Shown here: in pieces, positions 35,797 to 44,928 of the stretch
How the letters are laid out: each line of letters opens with the position of its first letter
How positions within the stretch are numbered: the first letter of the stretch is position 1
Assembly (NCBI GenBank): GCA_942491385.1
Contig: CALOAF010000005.1
Coordinates: 434,001-498,000, forward strand
DNA: 64,000 nucleotides
Direction of reading: 5' to 3'
Source: UBA6170 sp942491385
GTDB taxonomy: Bacteria; Chloroflexota; Anaerolineae; Anaerolineales; Anaerolineaceae
The notes under the pieces: generated by a model
Databases searched by the model: none
What the model saw: only the letters and a program-made list of their open reading frames with translations
What the model was told of the DNA's origin: nothing
Translations under genes and position numbers: made by a program

Positions 35797-37059
35797 CTAA
35801 TTTTCGTTTACGTAATTAATTGCATAGGTAGCATCTTCATAACCTGGATGTGCTTCCAATGCTTCCAGAAACAAGGAGAGTGCTTCCTCTTTATTACCAG
35901 CCCTGTACATTCCCCAACCCTTCCATAATAATGCTTCTTCAGAATTGGGTGTGCGGTCCAGGGCATACTCCACCAGCACCATTAAATCTTCAGTGCGCAG
36001 CGAGTGAAAATAAGCCATAAATGGCGTGAACTGATAGCGCAGCATGCGTTGCGGCCAACCGATTTCTCTGGCTCGATCAAATGCCCTTGTCGCCTCGCGA
36101 TATTCACCGAAGTAGGTCAGATTTGTACCCAAATTAAACCATGTAAATACGTTCGCAGGATCAGTTTCTGATTCGAGTCGGGATTTTTCTAAGGCGTATT
36201 CCCTGTTTGCATCCCGGTCCCATTGGTCAGCCAGGATGTTCTTGACTGTTTCTTCCTGACTCGGAAGATTAATGATGACATACACGTAATTGAACGCCTG
36301 CCATTGTTTATTCAGATCATCATAATCCACCCAGCGATCTGGCCCATAATACGAATCCTGCCCCAGGAAGGCATCCAGTTGATCATCATATCCATTCACC
36401 AAAAAGTAATGGCCTGCCCATTTGTCGTCATTGGGCCAGTAACTTTCATCAAATTTGAACGATTCTTCGATCATCACCGGGATACCGGCAGCAATCAGTT
36501 CTTTCAACAACTCAACGTCTCCACCCACCCGGTAATTGATCTGCAACCAACCGGCATAATTGCGCACATAATGATCTAACTCCTCCACATTGACATTTCT
36601 ATCCTGTGGAATTGGTTTAATCAAATCTGAAATGGTGAATTGATCCCCCTCCCAACCATAGTAGCGTAAATACAAGGCCAGCGTGGCAGGCCCACAATTG
36701 TTGATGTCTTGTTTTTCATACTTTGGGGAGGAGAGAATGACTCGTTGGGGGATGGGCGTGCTGGTTAGAGTTGGCAAGGCTGTTTCAATTACAATTGGAG
36801 TCTCAGTCAGCATAGGACTGGTTGCAGTTAAAGTAGCAGTAGGCAAGACATTAATAGGAATCTGACTTTCTTCTGTCACCACCTGCACCGCTGTGGGAAT
36901 AGAACCCACGGGATTGACAACACCGCGCACATAAGTCTGGAATACTTCCCAGCGCCAGGAGGAACGCAAGTTAAATCCTAACAACACAATCAAAAGGATT
37001 GCTGCTACCAGCATGATAGCAACCAATCCATAAATTCTTTTAGAAGTCCATTTAGTCAT
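35797..37059 (-). CDS. C39-like cysteine peptidase with TPR repeats
   Basis: A 420-residue exported protein. The N-terminal hydrophobic anchor (about 10-28) is followed by a Thr/Pro linker. The peptidase C39-like domain (about 110-265) has the catalytic Cys in NNCGPATLAL, the His in WAGHYFLVNGY, and an Asp in LGQDSYYG. C-terminal tetratricopeptide repeats (about 280-415) probably bind partners. Such proteins cleave double-glycine peptides or act as scaffold-type amidases; the target is unknown. The -10 hexamer is 7 bases before the ATG, so it is likely leaderless. It heads an operon with the HExxH and HAD genes. Confidence 0.82.
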   Translation of the reverse strand: MTKWTSKRIYGLVAIMLVAAILLIVLLGFNLRSSWRWEVFQTYVRGVVNPVGSIPTAVQVVTEESQIPINVLPTATLTATSPMLTETPIVIETALPTLTSTPIPQRVILSSPKYEKQDINNCGPATLALYLRYYGWEGDQFTISDLIKPIPQDRNVNVEELDHYVRNYAGWLQINYRVGGDVELLKELIAAGIPVMIEESFKFDESYWPNDDKWAGHYFLVNGYDDQLDAFLGQDSYYGPDRWVDYDDLNKQWQAFNYVYVIINLPSQEETVKNILADQWDRDANREYALEKSRLESETDPANVFTWFNLGTNLTYFGEYREATRAFDRAREIGWPQRMLRYQFTPFMAYFHSLRTEDLMVLVEYALDRTPNSEEALLWKGWGMYRAGNKEEALSLFLEALEAHPGYEDATYAINYVNEN

Positions 37060-37066
37060 GGGCTCG

Positions 37067-37072
37067 ATTCTA
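37067..37072 (-). promoter_or_regulatory. -10 element 7 nt before the C39-TPR start
   Basis: Minus-strand TAGAAT, then CGAGCCC, then ATG at 37059. There is no Shine-Dalgarno sequence. Confidence 0.6.
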
Positions 37073-37175
37073 ACAGGAATTTATAAATTATTGATGCGTT
37101 AATAGCATGTCTGGTGGATAAATTTCATTAATCAGGCTATAGCAACTATTTCTGATCTGGAAATTATCATTCCAA

Positions 37176-38123
37176 TCAAGGGTTGTTCTGTAGAAATTCT
37201 AAGATGACCGGATTAACCTCCTCAGCTTTTTCATACTGCGGTAAGTGTCCAGTCTTGTCAATGAAATGATATTCTGTATCCGGTAAACGCTCCAGCAGCT
37301 CAACAATCGCTTCCTGGGTCACACTTTTGTCCTCTTCCCCCCAAATCAAGAGGGTCGCTATTCCGGTTTTTTGAAGATTTTCATAAATTTCCAGCGGATT
37401 AAATTTCACCAGGTTGCGAATGGTGGAGAGAATGGCGTATTTGAAACCCTTGTATTGAAGCTGCTCACGATATTTTTCCTCCCAGCCAGGAAAATCCTGC
37501 GGGCGGTAAAAATCATCCAGTTGCGATTGGGGTAAGTTGAATGGAGCCAGGTATGTCCCCACAATCCATTCCCCTAACAAGGGTACATTCATTGGAAATA
37601 TATCTTTTTCCGTGACCGGTAAAACCTCTGGCGCAATCAAGGCGACAGTTTTGATTAAATCGGGATGTTGATTCGCGAAGGATGCAACGATTGGCCCCCC
37701 CATGGACAGACCAATGATATGAAAGGACTCCCCGGGAACAAGCGCAGTAGTCAGGTCAGCGATTTGCTGCTCAAAAAATGCCTGATTGTACTCAGCCTTA
37801 GGACGATCTGAGTAGCCACGTCCATACATATCATACCTCAAGACCCGGTATCCCTGGTTCACCAATTCATCCACCGTCGGATCCCAAACATAATAGGGAA
37901 CCGAAAAACCATGCACCAACACCACCAGATCTCCCTCCGATGCACCGCTCAGTTCATAATGAACAAACCCGTTGGGCAATTCTACAAATTCACCCGCTGC
38001 CAGTTTACGAACGTTCGCATCAATCTTTTGCTTTTCCGGATTGAGAAAGATGAAGGCTGCCAAAAGGGCTAAAATGATCAGGTCAAATATCACAAAGAGT
38101 CTTACTAATTTTTTTGTTTTCAT
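37176..38123 (-). CDS. Alpha/beta hydrolase, membrane-anchored
   Basis: A 315-residue serine hydrolase. The N-terminal hydrophobic segment (about 8-27) acts as a signal anchor. The alpha/beta fold follows, with oxyanion LVHGFSVPYYVW, nucleophile Ser in IIGLSMGGPIV (about residue 138), acid in LLIWGEEDKSV, and catalytic His in DKTGHLPQYE (about 293). An esterase or lipase-like role outside the membrane is likely, with the substrate unknown. AGGAAAC precedes the ATG. It is a single gene, divergent from miaB. Confidence 0.88.
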   Translation of the reverse strand: MKTKKLVRLFVIFDLIILALLAAFIFLNPEKQKIDANVRKLAAGEFVELPNGFVHYELSGASEGDLVVLVHGFSVPYYVWDPTVDELVNQGYRVLRYDMYGRGYSDRPKAEYNQAFFEQQIADLTTALVPGESFHIIGLSMGGPIVASFANQHPDLIKTVALIAPEVLPVTEKDIFPMNVPLLGEWIVGTYLAPFNLPQSQLDDFYRPQDFPGWEEKYREQLQYKGFKYAILSTIRNLVKFNPLEIYENLQKTGIATLLIWGEEDKSVTQEAIVELLERLPDTEYHFIDKTGHLPQYEKAEEVNPVILEFLQNNP

Positions 38124-38293
38124 AAGTTTCCTATTGAATACATTGCGAGCGAATTGTCTCTAAAAGAAGGCAGCGAACCATTTACCAAATTCGCTTATTG
38201 AAATAATTATATACCCCGTATTTTTTTCGATTAGATGCAACTGGGTCTAAGACTAAATTGGACTGATTTGGTAAACTTATTTTTAGATCCTGT

Positions 38294-38299
38294 TATAAT
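38294..38299 (+). promoter_or_regulatory. -10 element 7 nt before miaB
   Basis: TATAAT, then AGCGCAC, then ATG at 38307. No ribosome site fits between, which points to a leaderless mRNA. Confidence 0.65.
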
Positions 38300-38306
38300 A
38301 GCGCAC

Positions 38307-39626
38307 ATGAAATATCATATTTGGACTGAAGGTTGCCAGATGAATGTCGCCGATTCGATGCGGGTGGCATCCTCTCTGGAAAAATTAGGCTATCACACGA
38401 CTGAAAAACCAGCCGATGCAGATGTTATCATTCTTAATACCTGCGTGGTGCGTCAAAGCGCCGAGGATAAAGCCATTGGCAGATTAAGTTCACTAAAACC
38501 ACTCAAAATCAAAAATCCTGATCTGGTGATCAATCTAATGGGTTGTCTGGTCGGTGTTAAAGAAAATCCAAGCTTGAAAAAACGCTTCCCCTACGTGGAC
38601 GTATTTTCCGCACCCAGCGATCCGGTGCCTCTTATTCAACATTTGCTGGAAAAAGAAGGTAAAACCCACGAACTGGATGAAACCCTGGCCCGCTTTGCCT
38701 ACATGGATGGGGATCTGGTCATTCCTGATCGCGATCAAGGCAATCTGGTATCCAGTTTCGTCCCGGTGGTATTGGGTTGTTCGCATGCCTGCACATACTG
38801 TATCATCCCCTATCGCCGCGGCATCGAAAAAAGCCGACCACCTCAAGATATTATGGCAGATGCACAGGCTCTGGTACAACAAGGTGTCAAAGAAATAACC
38901 TTACTGGGTCAGATTGTTGACCGATATGGAGCTGATCAAACGGATTATCCCAACCTGGCGGGCATGTTACGGCGTCTGCATGATCTTGATGGGCTGGAAC
39001 GGATCCGATTTTTGACATCCCACCCTAATTACATGACCGATGAGCTGCTGCAAGTGGTTGCAGAATATCCCAAAGTCATGCCACATATTGAAGTGCCTAT
39101 TCAAGCCGGAAACGATCAGGTCCTTGAGAATATGCACCGAGGCTATACCAATCAGCAATATCGTGAGCTTGTTGCTCGCATCCGAGCGCACATCCCAGGT
39201 GTTTCCATCGCCACCGATATCATTGTCGGTTTTCCTGGAGAAACAGAACAACAATTCCAGGAAACATATGATCTGTTAGCAGACCTGAAAATGGATGTTG
39301 CCCACCTGGCACGCTATTCTCCAAGGACGGGCACTGTCTCCGCTCGCCGCATGGCAGATGATGTACCAGATGAAGAAAAATGGCGCCGCTTCCGCTTATT
39401 GGAAGACTTGCAGGAAAGAATTGTGGCTGATATCCACGCCAGATACCTATCCAACACGGTGCCGGTTCTCTTCGAGGAAAAAAGCAAGAAAGGTCGTTGG
39501 CGTGGCCGCACGGAAACCAACAAACTGGTCTTTGTGGAAAGCACACAAGACTTGCGTGGGCAATTACTTGCGGTCAACATTGATTGGACAGGTCCATGGT
39601 CAATGTTAGGTCATCTCAATCCTTGA
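38307..39626 (+). CDS. miaB: tRNA-2-methylthio-N6-dimethylallyladenosine synthase (MiaB family)
   Basis: Radical-SAM methylthiotransferase of 439 residues that modifies A37 of tRNAs reading UNN codons. The N-terminal domain supplies three cluster cysteines (EGCQMN, NTCVV, MGCLVG). The radical-SAM motif CxxxCxxC is GCSHACTYCII (about 156-166), followed by the TIM-barrel core (GFPGETEQQF) and a C-terminal TRAM domain (about 375-437). I choose ATG 38307, the conserved MiaB N-terminus; an open frame from 38235 lies across the promoter. The transcript seems to start at the ATG. RimO or MtaB are alternatives, but the sequence order and length favour MiaB. Confidence 0.9.
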   Translation: MKYHIWTEGCQMNVADSMRVASSLEKLGYHTTEKPADADVIILNTCVVRQSAEDKAIGRLSSLKPLKIKNPDLVINLMGCLVGVKENPSLKKRFPYVDVFSAPSDPVPLIQHLLEKEGKTHELDETLARFAYMDGDLVIPDRDQGNLVSSFVPVVLGCSHACTYCIIPYRRGIEKSRPPQDIMADAQALVQQGVKEITLLGQIVDRYGADQTDYPNLAGMLRRLHDLDGLERIRFLTSHPNYMTDELLQVVAEYPKVMPHIEVPIQAGNDQVLENMHRGYTNQQYRELVARIRAHIPGVSIATDIIVGFPGETEQQFQETYDLLADLKMDVAHLARYSPRTGTVSARRMADDVPDEEKWRRFRLLEDLQERIVADIHARYLSNTVPVLFEEKSKKGRWRGRTETNKLVFVESTQDLRGQLLAVNIDWTGPWSMLGHLNP

Positions 39627-40324
39627 AAAAATTTTTAATTGCTTTTTTTTCATTTCTCTTTGTTGTCCTGGTCATTTTAGTTTATTTTTTCCTGATCAAA
39701 CAGCCAGGTTCAACACAGCGTTCCAGCAGAGTCATGGAATGGATTCGTTATCCCGAAAAAAACCCCGACTGGGCAATTCAGGCTGGTGATCGCTGTGAGA
39801 ACGCCCCCTTCAGCATGCCCACAAGCGGCTATATTGGTTTTCTATGGGACGATTCATTTCGCCCTGGTCATCATCACACTGGGCTGGATATTTTTGGCGG
39901 CTCAGATGTGGGCATCACTCCCATCTATGCTGCCTATGATGGCTACTTAACCCGTCAATCAGACTGGAAATCGACGGTGATTATTCGCATCCCGCAAGAC
40001 CCTCTGCAACCAGCGCGCCAAATCTGGACTTATTACACCCACATGGCTGATGTGCAGGGCAATGATTTCATCTCGGAAGATTTTCCTGCGGGCACCAGTG
40101 AGGTTTTTGTTAAAGCTGGCACTCTGTTAGGGTATCAGGGAAATTATTCCGGCACTCCTGGGAATCCTACAGGTGTGCATTTACATTTTTCAATTGTAAG
40201 AGATGATGGGAATGGTCAATTTTTAAATGAAACCATCCTCGAGAATACGCTCGATCCTTCTCCATATTTCAATATCATTCTGAATGCCAACCAATCTAAA
40301 GCAGAAATCCCTGTCTGCCCATGA
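39596..40324 (+). CDS. M23-family metallopeptidase, membrane-anchored
   Basis: A 242-residue LytM-type zinc peptidase acting on peptidoglycan cross-links or as a regulator of cell-wall enzymes. One hydrophobic anchor is at about residues 10-32. The zinc-site motifs are present: HHHTGLDIFGG (His and Asp), and GVHLHFSIV (HxH). The active-site set looks complete. The gene overlaps the miaB end by 31 bases. ATG 39596 is chosen over a TTG at 39584 by start-codon preference. Confidence 0.82.
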   Translation: MVNVRSSQSLKKFLIAFFSFLFVVLVILVYFFLIKQPGSTQRSSRVMEWIRYPEKNPDWAIQAGDRCENAPFSMPTSGYIGFLWDDSFRPGHHHTGLDIFGGSDVGITPIYAAYDGYLTRQSDWKSTVIIRIPQDPLQPARQIWTYYTHMADVQGNDFISEDFPAGTSEVFVKAGTLLGYQGNYSGTPGNPTGVHLHFSIVRDDGNGQFLNETILENTLDPSPYFNIILNANQSKAEIPVCP

Positions 40325-40407
40325 GATCGAAACCACCAATCCTATTCTGATTTATAATTATGTCTGTAGCCAGACTTCATCATGCGTATCTCCAGGAGGG
40401 AGGATGA

Positions 40408-41226
40408 ATGCTTTCATATCGGGATTTAATAACGGGCTTTAAGCAGCTGGAAATTGATCCACAAAAGCCACTCATCTTACACGCTTCGCTCTCCTCGTTT
40501 GGCGAGGTTCGAGGGGGTGCTGAAACACTTTTAGGCGCAATCCTGGCAACTTACTCATTCGTTATGTCACCTACCTTCACATACAAAAGTATGATCATTC
40601 CTGAGAGCGGGCCAGACAACAATGGTTTGGAATATGGTTCTGGGTATGACCAGAATAAGCTTGCTGAGTTCTATTCACAAGACATGCCAGCTGATCAATT
40701 AATGGGTATTGTGGCTGAAAAGATCCGCTCACACCCCTACGCAGAGCGCTCAACGCATCCCATCCTTTCATTTGCAGGCATTCAACTCACTGAAGCCATT
40801 GAAGCGCAAACACTGGAAGAGCCTCTTGGGCCTATTCAATGGTTGCTGGATCACCAAGGGTATGTGCTGCTACTGGGGGTAGACCATACCGTCAATACCA
40901 GCATTCACCTGGCAGAACAGAAAGCGGGTAGAAAACCATTCGTTCGCTGGGCGCTCACTTCCCAGGCTATTTATGAATGTCCAGGTTTTCCGGGTTGTTC
41001 CGAAGGATTCAATCAGGCAAAAAAACATTTCACCGATAACACCAGTATGATTAAGATTGGTGATGCCGCAATTCAGGCGATTCCAATCAAGGAGATGGTA
41101 GAAATTTTGGTGCCAATTATTCAGGCAGACCCATTTGCTCTGCTGTGCGAAAAAGAGAATTGCCCACGCTGCCAGGCAATCCGCAATCAACAAAATATCC
41201 AGCCCGTCGAACATGTCAATGCTTAA
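40408..41226 (+). CDS. Aminoglycoside N3-acetyltransferase family protein
   Basis: A 272-residue protein of the AAC(3)/YokD family (Antibiotic_NAT fold). It has LILHASLSSFGEV with the following GGAETLLGAI, SPTFTY, RSTHPILSFAG (the His-Pro segment of the active site) and LLLGVDHTVNTSIHLAE. A C-terminal Cys-rich tail (CEKENCPRCQ) is unusual and could bind metal. Chromosomal homologues of this family usually have unknown substrates, so drug resistance is not claimed. GGAGGGAGG lies upstream of ATG 40408. Confidence 0.8.
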   Translation: MLSYRDLITGFKQLEIDPQKPLILHASLSSFGEVRGGAETLLGAILATYSFVMSPTFTYKSMIIPESGPDNNGLEYGSGYDQNKLAEFYSQDMPADQLMGIVAEKIRSHPYAERSTHPILSFAGIQLTEAIEAQTLEEPLGPIQWLLDHQGYVLLLGVDHTVNTSIHLAEQKAGRKPFVRWALTSQAIYECPGFPGCSEGFNQAKKHFTDNTSMIKIGDAAIQAIPIKEMVEILVPIIQADPFALLCEKENCPRCQAIRNQQNIQPVEHVNA

Positions 41227-41355
41227 AGCCCTTTATGCTATACTAAATCTCAGAAAATTGGTTCAATTATCCAGGCAATTTTCAATTGAAAACAGTCGTA
41301 AAAACGAATTCAAACCTTTTTATCATTGTTGTGTTGCTTTTCAATAGGATGAATT

Positions 41356-42924
41356 ATGAGTCTTACTAACACGCAAACCTCCTTGGAATTAATTCTAAGA
41401 ATTAGTCGCGAACTGGCCACCACATTGGAACTTGAAGAAGCTTTATCCAAAGTGATTCAACTTTCCATGGAAAATGTCGGTGCTGAACGTGGTAGTTTAA
41501 TTGCTGTCAATAACAATCTGGAACCAATTGTGGCAGCCATTTTTGCAGATGGTCATTTGGTTCCCTACACGATTGATCAGGTGCGTACGATTTTGAGTTA
41601 TGGTTTGGCTGGTCAGGTGATTAAGAGTCAGGAACCGGTCTGGATTGTGGATACCAGCCAGGACGAACGCTGGTTACGTAGGCCGGATGATGCCGCCAAT
41701 AAGACAGGAGCAAAATCAGCGATCTGTATTGCATTAAAAGCACGTGATCAACTGGTAGGTGTATTAACCATCGTTCATCCAAGACCAAATTTTTTCAATC
41801 AGGATCAGTTCGAATTATTACAGACGATTTCTGATCTTTCAGGTATTACGATCAGTAACGCAATCCTGTATGATTCTTTAAACGAGAGCAATCAGCGCTA
41901 CCAGGAGTTATTTGATGATAGTATCGATCCAATCATCATCACCGATTGGAATGGCAGAATCATCGAAGCCAATCGACAAGCCCGCAAATGTGTGGTGACG
42001 AATTTTAAAGGACCCTTATCAGTTTCCATGCAGGATTTCCATCTGATCGACTGGAATGAAGTGGGTGAAAATTTTATTAACCTCAAAAATGATGAGATCG
42101 CCAATTATGAATCTGAATTTGGATGTCCTGATCATAAAATGACACCAGTAGAGATCCATGTGCGCAAAGTAATGATCAATGAAAAAGAATTGATACAATG
42201 GACCCTGCGTGACATATCAGAACGCAAAGCATTGGATGCCCTGCGTGAAGATATGATGTCCATGATTTATCATGACTTACGCTCCCCTCTGGCAAATATT
42301 GTCTCTAGCCTGGATATCCTGGACACCCTGTTGCCAAAAGACACATCCATATCACCTGTTTTTCAAATTGCAGTTCGCTCAACCGACCGCATGCAACGAT
42401 TGATCAATTCGCTACTGGATATAAAGCGTCTGGAAGCAGGTCAACCCATCACCAATCCAAAATTTGTAAATATGAATGTCTTAATCCAGGAATCGGTTGA
42501 AGCGTTAGAACCAACCATTACCAGCAAGCGTCAAGAATTAGAACTGGACATCCAGCCAGATTTACCCCAACTGTTCGCGGATGAAGGAATGATCAAGCGG
42601 GTTATTATTAATTTATTGGAAAATGCGATAAAATTCTCCCCTCTGGATGGTGATATTAATCTGGTAGCCAAATCTAAAGGAAGTCAACTATTCATCTCCA
42701 TCAAAGATAGTGGCCCAGGCATCCCGGATGAAGCCCAGGATCGAATTTTCAATAAATTTACCCGTTTGGATGCCAAATCCTTTCCGAAAGGGATTGGCTT
42801 GGGCTTGGCTTTTTGTAAGCTGGCAGTCAATGCGCACGATGGTAAAATCTGGGTAGAAAGCAAAACAGGGCAAGGCAGCCAGTTTAATATATCGCTGCCC
42901 TTGAATAAAGAAAAATCAACCTGA
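41356..42924 (+). CDS. Sensor histidine kinase (GAF-PAS-HisKA-HATPase)
   Basis: A 522-residue cytoplasmic hybrid-less kinase with no membrane segments. The GAF domain (about 10-175) is followed by a PAS domain (about 185-295), a HisKA dimerisation domain with H-box MIYHDLRSPLANI (phospho-acceptor His about 305), and the catalytic domain with N-box NLLENAIKFSP, G1 DSGPGIPD and G2 GIGLGLAFCK. The stimulus is soluble and unknown. No response regulator gene adjoins. The next gene is an MBL-fold protein 16 bases away, apparently co-transcribed. AGGATGA precedes the ATG. Confidence 0.92.
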   Translation: MSLTNTQTSLELILRISRELATTLELEEALSKVIQLSMENVGAERGSLIAVNNNLEPIVAAIFADGHLVPYTIDQVRTILSYGLAGQVIKSQEPVWIVDTSQDERWLRRPDDAANKTGAKSAICIALKARDQLVGVLTIVHPRPNFFNQDQFELLQTISDLSGITISNAILYDSLNESNQRYQELFDDSIDPIIITDWNGRIIEANRQARKCVVTNFKGPLSVSMQDFHLIDWNEVGENFINLKNDEIANYESEFGCPDHKMTPVEIHVRKVMINEKELIQWTLRDISERKALDALREDMMSMIYHDLRSPLANIVSSLDILDTLLPKDTSISPVFQIAVRSTDRMQRLINSLLDIKRLEAGQPITNPKFVNMNVLIQESVEALEPTITSKRQELELDIQPDLPQLFADEGMIKRVIINLLENAIKFSPLDGDINLVAKSKGSQLFISIKDSGPGIPDEAQDRIFNKFTRLDAKSFPKGIGLGLAFCKLAVNAHDGKIWVESKTGQGSQFNISLPLNKEKST

Positions 42925-42940
42925 AGCATAGAGGTATTAA

Positions 42941-43804
42941 ATGCAAGAAATTGTCAATCGTGTTTTTATTGAAACCCATTACCCGGGCGTAACACTGGGA
43001 GCCATCAGCCGTGAACATGGTTTAATTTTGGTCGATTCCCCCTTCAGACAGGACGATACGCGTTCCTGGCGCTCTGCATTGATGAATCTGGGTGGCGGGG
43101 TTGCCCGCATTTTGGTGCAAATGGACGCCCATATAGATCGTTCCATGGGTGCGAAAGCCATGGAGTGTACGATTCTCAGTCATATCGAAGCAGCTAATGC
43201 CTTTCTGAATCGCCCGGCATCAATCAAAGCACAAACATTGGATGCAGGCGCAGAATGGGAAAATTATAATGGGCTCGGAAGCATTCGCTGGGGTACCCCT
43301 CACATCACTTTCAGTGATCATATGTCCTTGCATTGGGATGAAAATCTGGTGGAGATCGAATACCGCCCGGGAATCGCTGATGGTTCCATCTGGGTCGATC
43401 TCCCGGTTGAGAAGGTGCTCTTTCTTGGGGATGCAGTGGTGAGTAAACAATCACCATTCCTGAGTGATGCTGATCTTCCGCTTTGGATCGAACACTTAAA
43501 ATCACTTTTTTCTAAAAAATATCAGGAATATTTCTTTGTGAGTGGTCGTGATGGTCTTGTTACCCTGGAAGATGCGCACAAACAGATAGAATTTCTGACT
43601 GAGGTAAATGAAAAAGTACAGGATCTAGCGGCGCAAAAATCGTCACTGGAAGCGGTGGGTAAATTAGTTCCAGACTTGATGAAAAAATTGGCTCATCTGC
43701 CTGCTAAGCATTACGAATTACACGAAAAACGCTTGACCTATGGATTGCAAATGTACTATGCTCAGCGTTTTATTGAAAAACCATCCAAAAAAGAGGTGCA
43801 TTGA
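42941..43804 (+). CDS. Metallo-beta-lactamase-fold protein with altered metal motif
   Basis: A 287-residue MBL-fold protein. The fold is recognisable: strand GLILVDSPF, strand RILVQMDAHID, later strand VLFLGDAVVSKQSP, and a C-terminal helical tail (about 215-287). The signature HxHxDH is here DAHIDR (in VQMDAHIDRSMG): the first and last metal-binding histidines are Asp and Arg. The Asp of LGDAVV is retained. Either the metal site is rebuilt or the protein is non-catalytic. It sits between a histidine kinase and an asparaginase gene, overlapping the latter by 4 bases. Confidence 0.7.
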   Translation: MQEIVNRVFIETHYPGVTLGAISREHGLILVDSPFRQDDTRSWRSALMNLGGGVARILVQMDAHIDRSMGAKAMECTILSHIEAANAFLNRPASIKAQTLDAGAEWENYNGLGSIRWGTPHITFSDHMSLHWDENLVEIEYRPGIADGSIWVDLPVEKVLFLGDAVVSKQSPFLSDADLPLWIEHLKSLFSKKYQEYFFVSGRDGLVTLEDAHKQIEFLTEVNEKVQDLAAQKSSLEAVGKLVPDLMKKLAHLPAKHYELHEKRLTYGLQMYYAQRFIEKPSKKEVH

Positions 43805-44886
43805 GTAATCAATCCCATTCAATCAATACAGAGCCGGTTGTCAATCCCCAATCCTATCTGCCGGTTGTCCATGCCACACGTGGGAATCTGATCGAATCCA
43901 TTCATTGGGGTGCCATTGCTGTTGTCGATAAATATGGAAATTTGATTGCCTCTTATGGTGATCCCGAACTGGTAACATATCTGCGTTCTTCCTCTAAACC
44001 AATCCAGGCATTGCCATTGATCGAACTTGGGGGAGCTGAACAATTTAATTTGACCGATCAGGAAATTTCACTCATGTGCGCTTCCCATCGTGGGCTGGAT
44101 ATGCATGTGACTATTTTGGAAAAGCTGCAAACAAAGATTGGCGTTCAGGAATCCGATTTGCGATGTGGCACACATCCTATCAATGATAAACCCACCGCCG
44201 AAGCCATGCTTTTACGCGGTGAAATGCCTGGTCAAAACCGGCATAATTGTTCCGGAAAACACACCGGGTTTCTGGCGCAGGCCATCCTGCGTGAAAAAAC
44301 CAAGGAAAATTATATCCAAATCGATCACCCGGTACAGGCATTGGTAATCAAAACATTCAGTGAAATGTCTCATGTTCCCCAGGATGATATTTTTATTGGA
44401 ATTGATGGTTGTTCAGTACCTGTTTTTGGAGTGCCATTGCGAAATGCCGGTTGGAGCTTTGCCAGCCTATGTGATCCCAGTGATCTTTCTCTCCAAAGAG
44501 CGCAGGCTTGCCACAAAATTACCACAGCCATGACCAATGCCCCGGAAATGGTGTCCGGACCAGGTCAGTTCGACACCGAGTTGATGAGAATTGGACGCGG
44601 AAAAATCATAGCCAAAGGTGGAGCAGAAGGTTACCAGAGCATCGGTTTATTACCGGGGGCTTTTGGTGCTAATAGTCCAGCGCGGGGTATTGTTTTCAAA
44701 ATAGCTGACGGGGATAGTACTGGGCGAGCTCGCCCAGTTGTTGGCATAGAAATTCTACGCCAATTGGGGGCCTTGGACGATGAACAAATCCAGGCTTTAT
44801 CCTCCTTTGATGCCCGGCCGATTCAGAATTGGCGCAAATTGAACATCGGTCAACTGAAACCTGTTTTTAAATTGCATTTCCAGTAG
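43801..44886 (+). CDS. L-asparaginase II-type amidohydrolase
   Basis: A 361-residue member of the thermolabile asparaginase (PF06089) family, distinct from classical AnsA/AnsB. It has the RSSSKPIQALPL segment, CASHRGLDMHV, the NCSGKHTGFLA motif and IDGCSVPVFG, all typical of the family. It should hydrolyse asparagine to aspartate and ammonia in the cytoplasm. The start is TTG 43801, overlapping the MBL stop by 4 bases (TTGA), with AAAGAGG upstream. The operon continues with endonuclease III. Confidence 0.85.
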   Translation: MSNQSHSINTEPVVNPQSYLPVVHATRGNLIESIHWGAIAVVDKYGNLIASYGDPELVTYLRSSSKPIQALPLIELGGAEQFNLTDQEISLMCASHRGLDMHVTILEKLQTKIGVQESDLRCGTHPINDKPTAEAMLLRGEMPGQNRHNCSGKHTGFLAQAILREKTKENYIQIDHPVQALVIKTFSEMSHVPQDDIFIGIDGCSVPVFGVPLRNAGWSFASLCDPSDLSLQRAQACHKITTAMTNAPEMVSGPGQFDTELMRIGRGKIIAKGGAEGYQSIGLLPGAFGANSPARGIVFKIADGDSTGRARPVVGIEILRQLGALDDEQIQALSSFDARPIQNWRKLNIGQLKPVFKLHFQ

Positions 44887-44928
44887 CATTCATGTCGAAA
44901 TAGGTTGAGAGAGGAGCAGGTCAACCGC

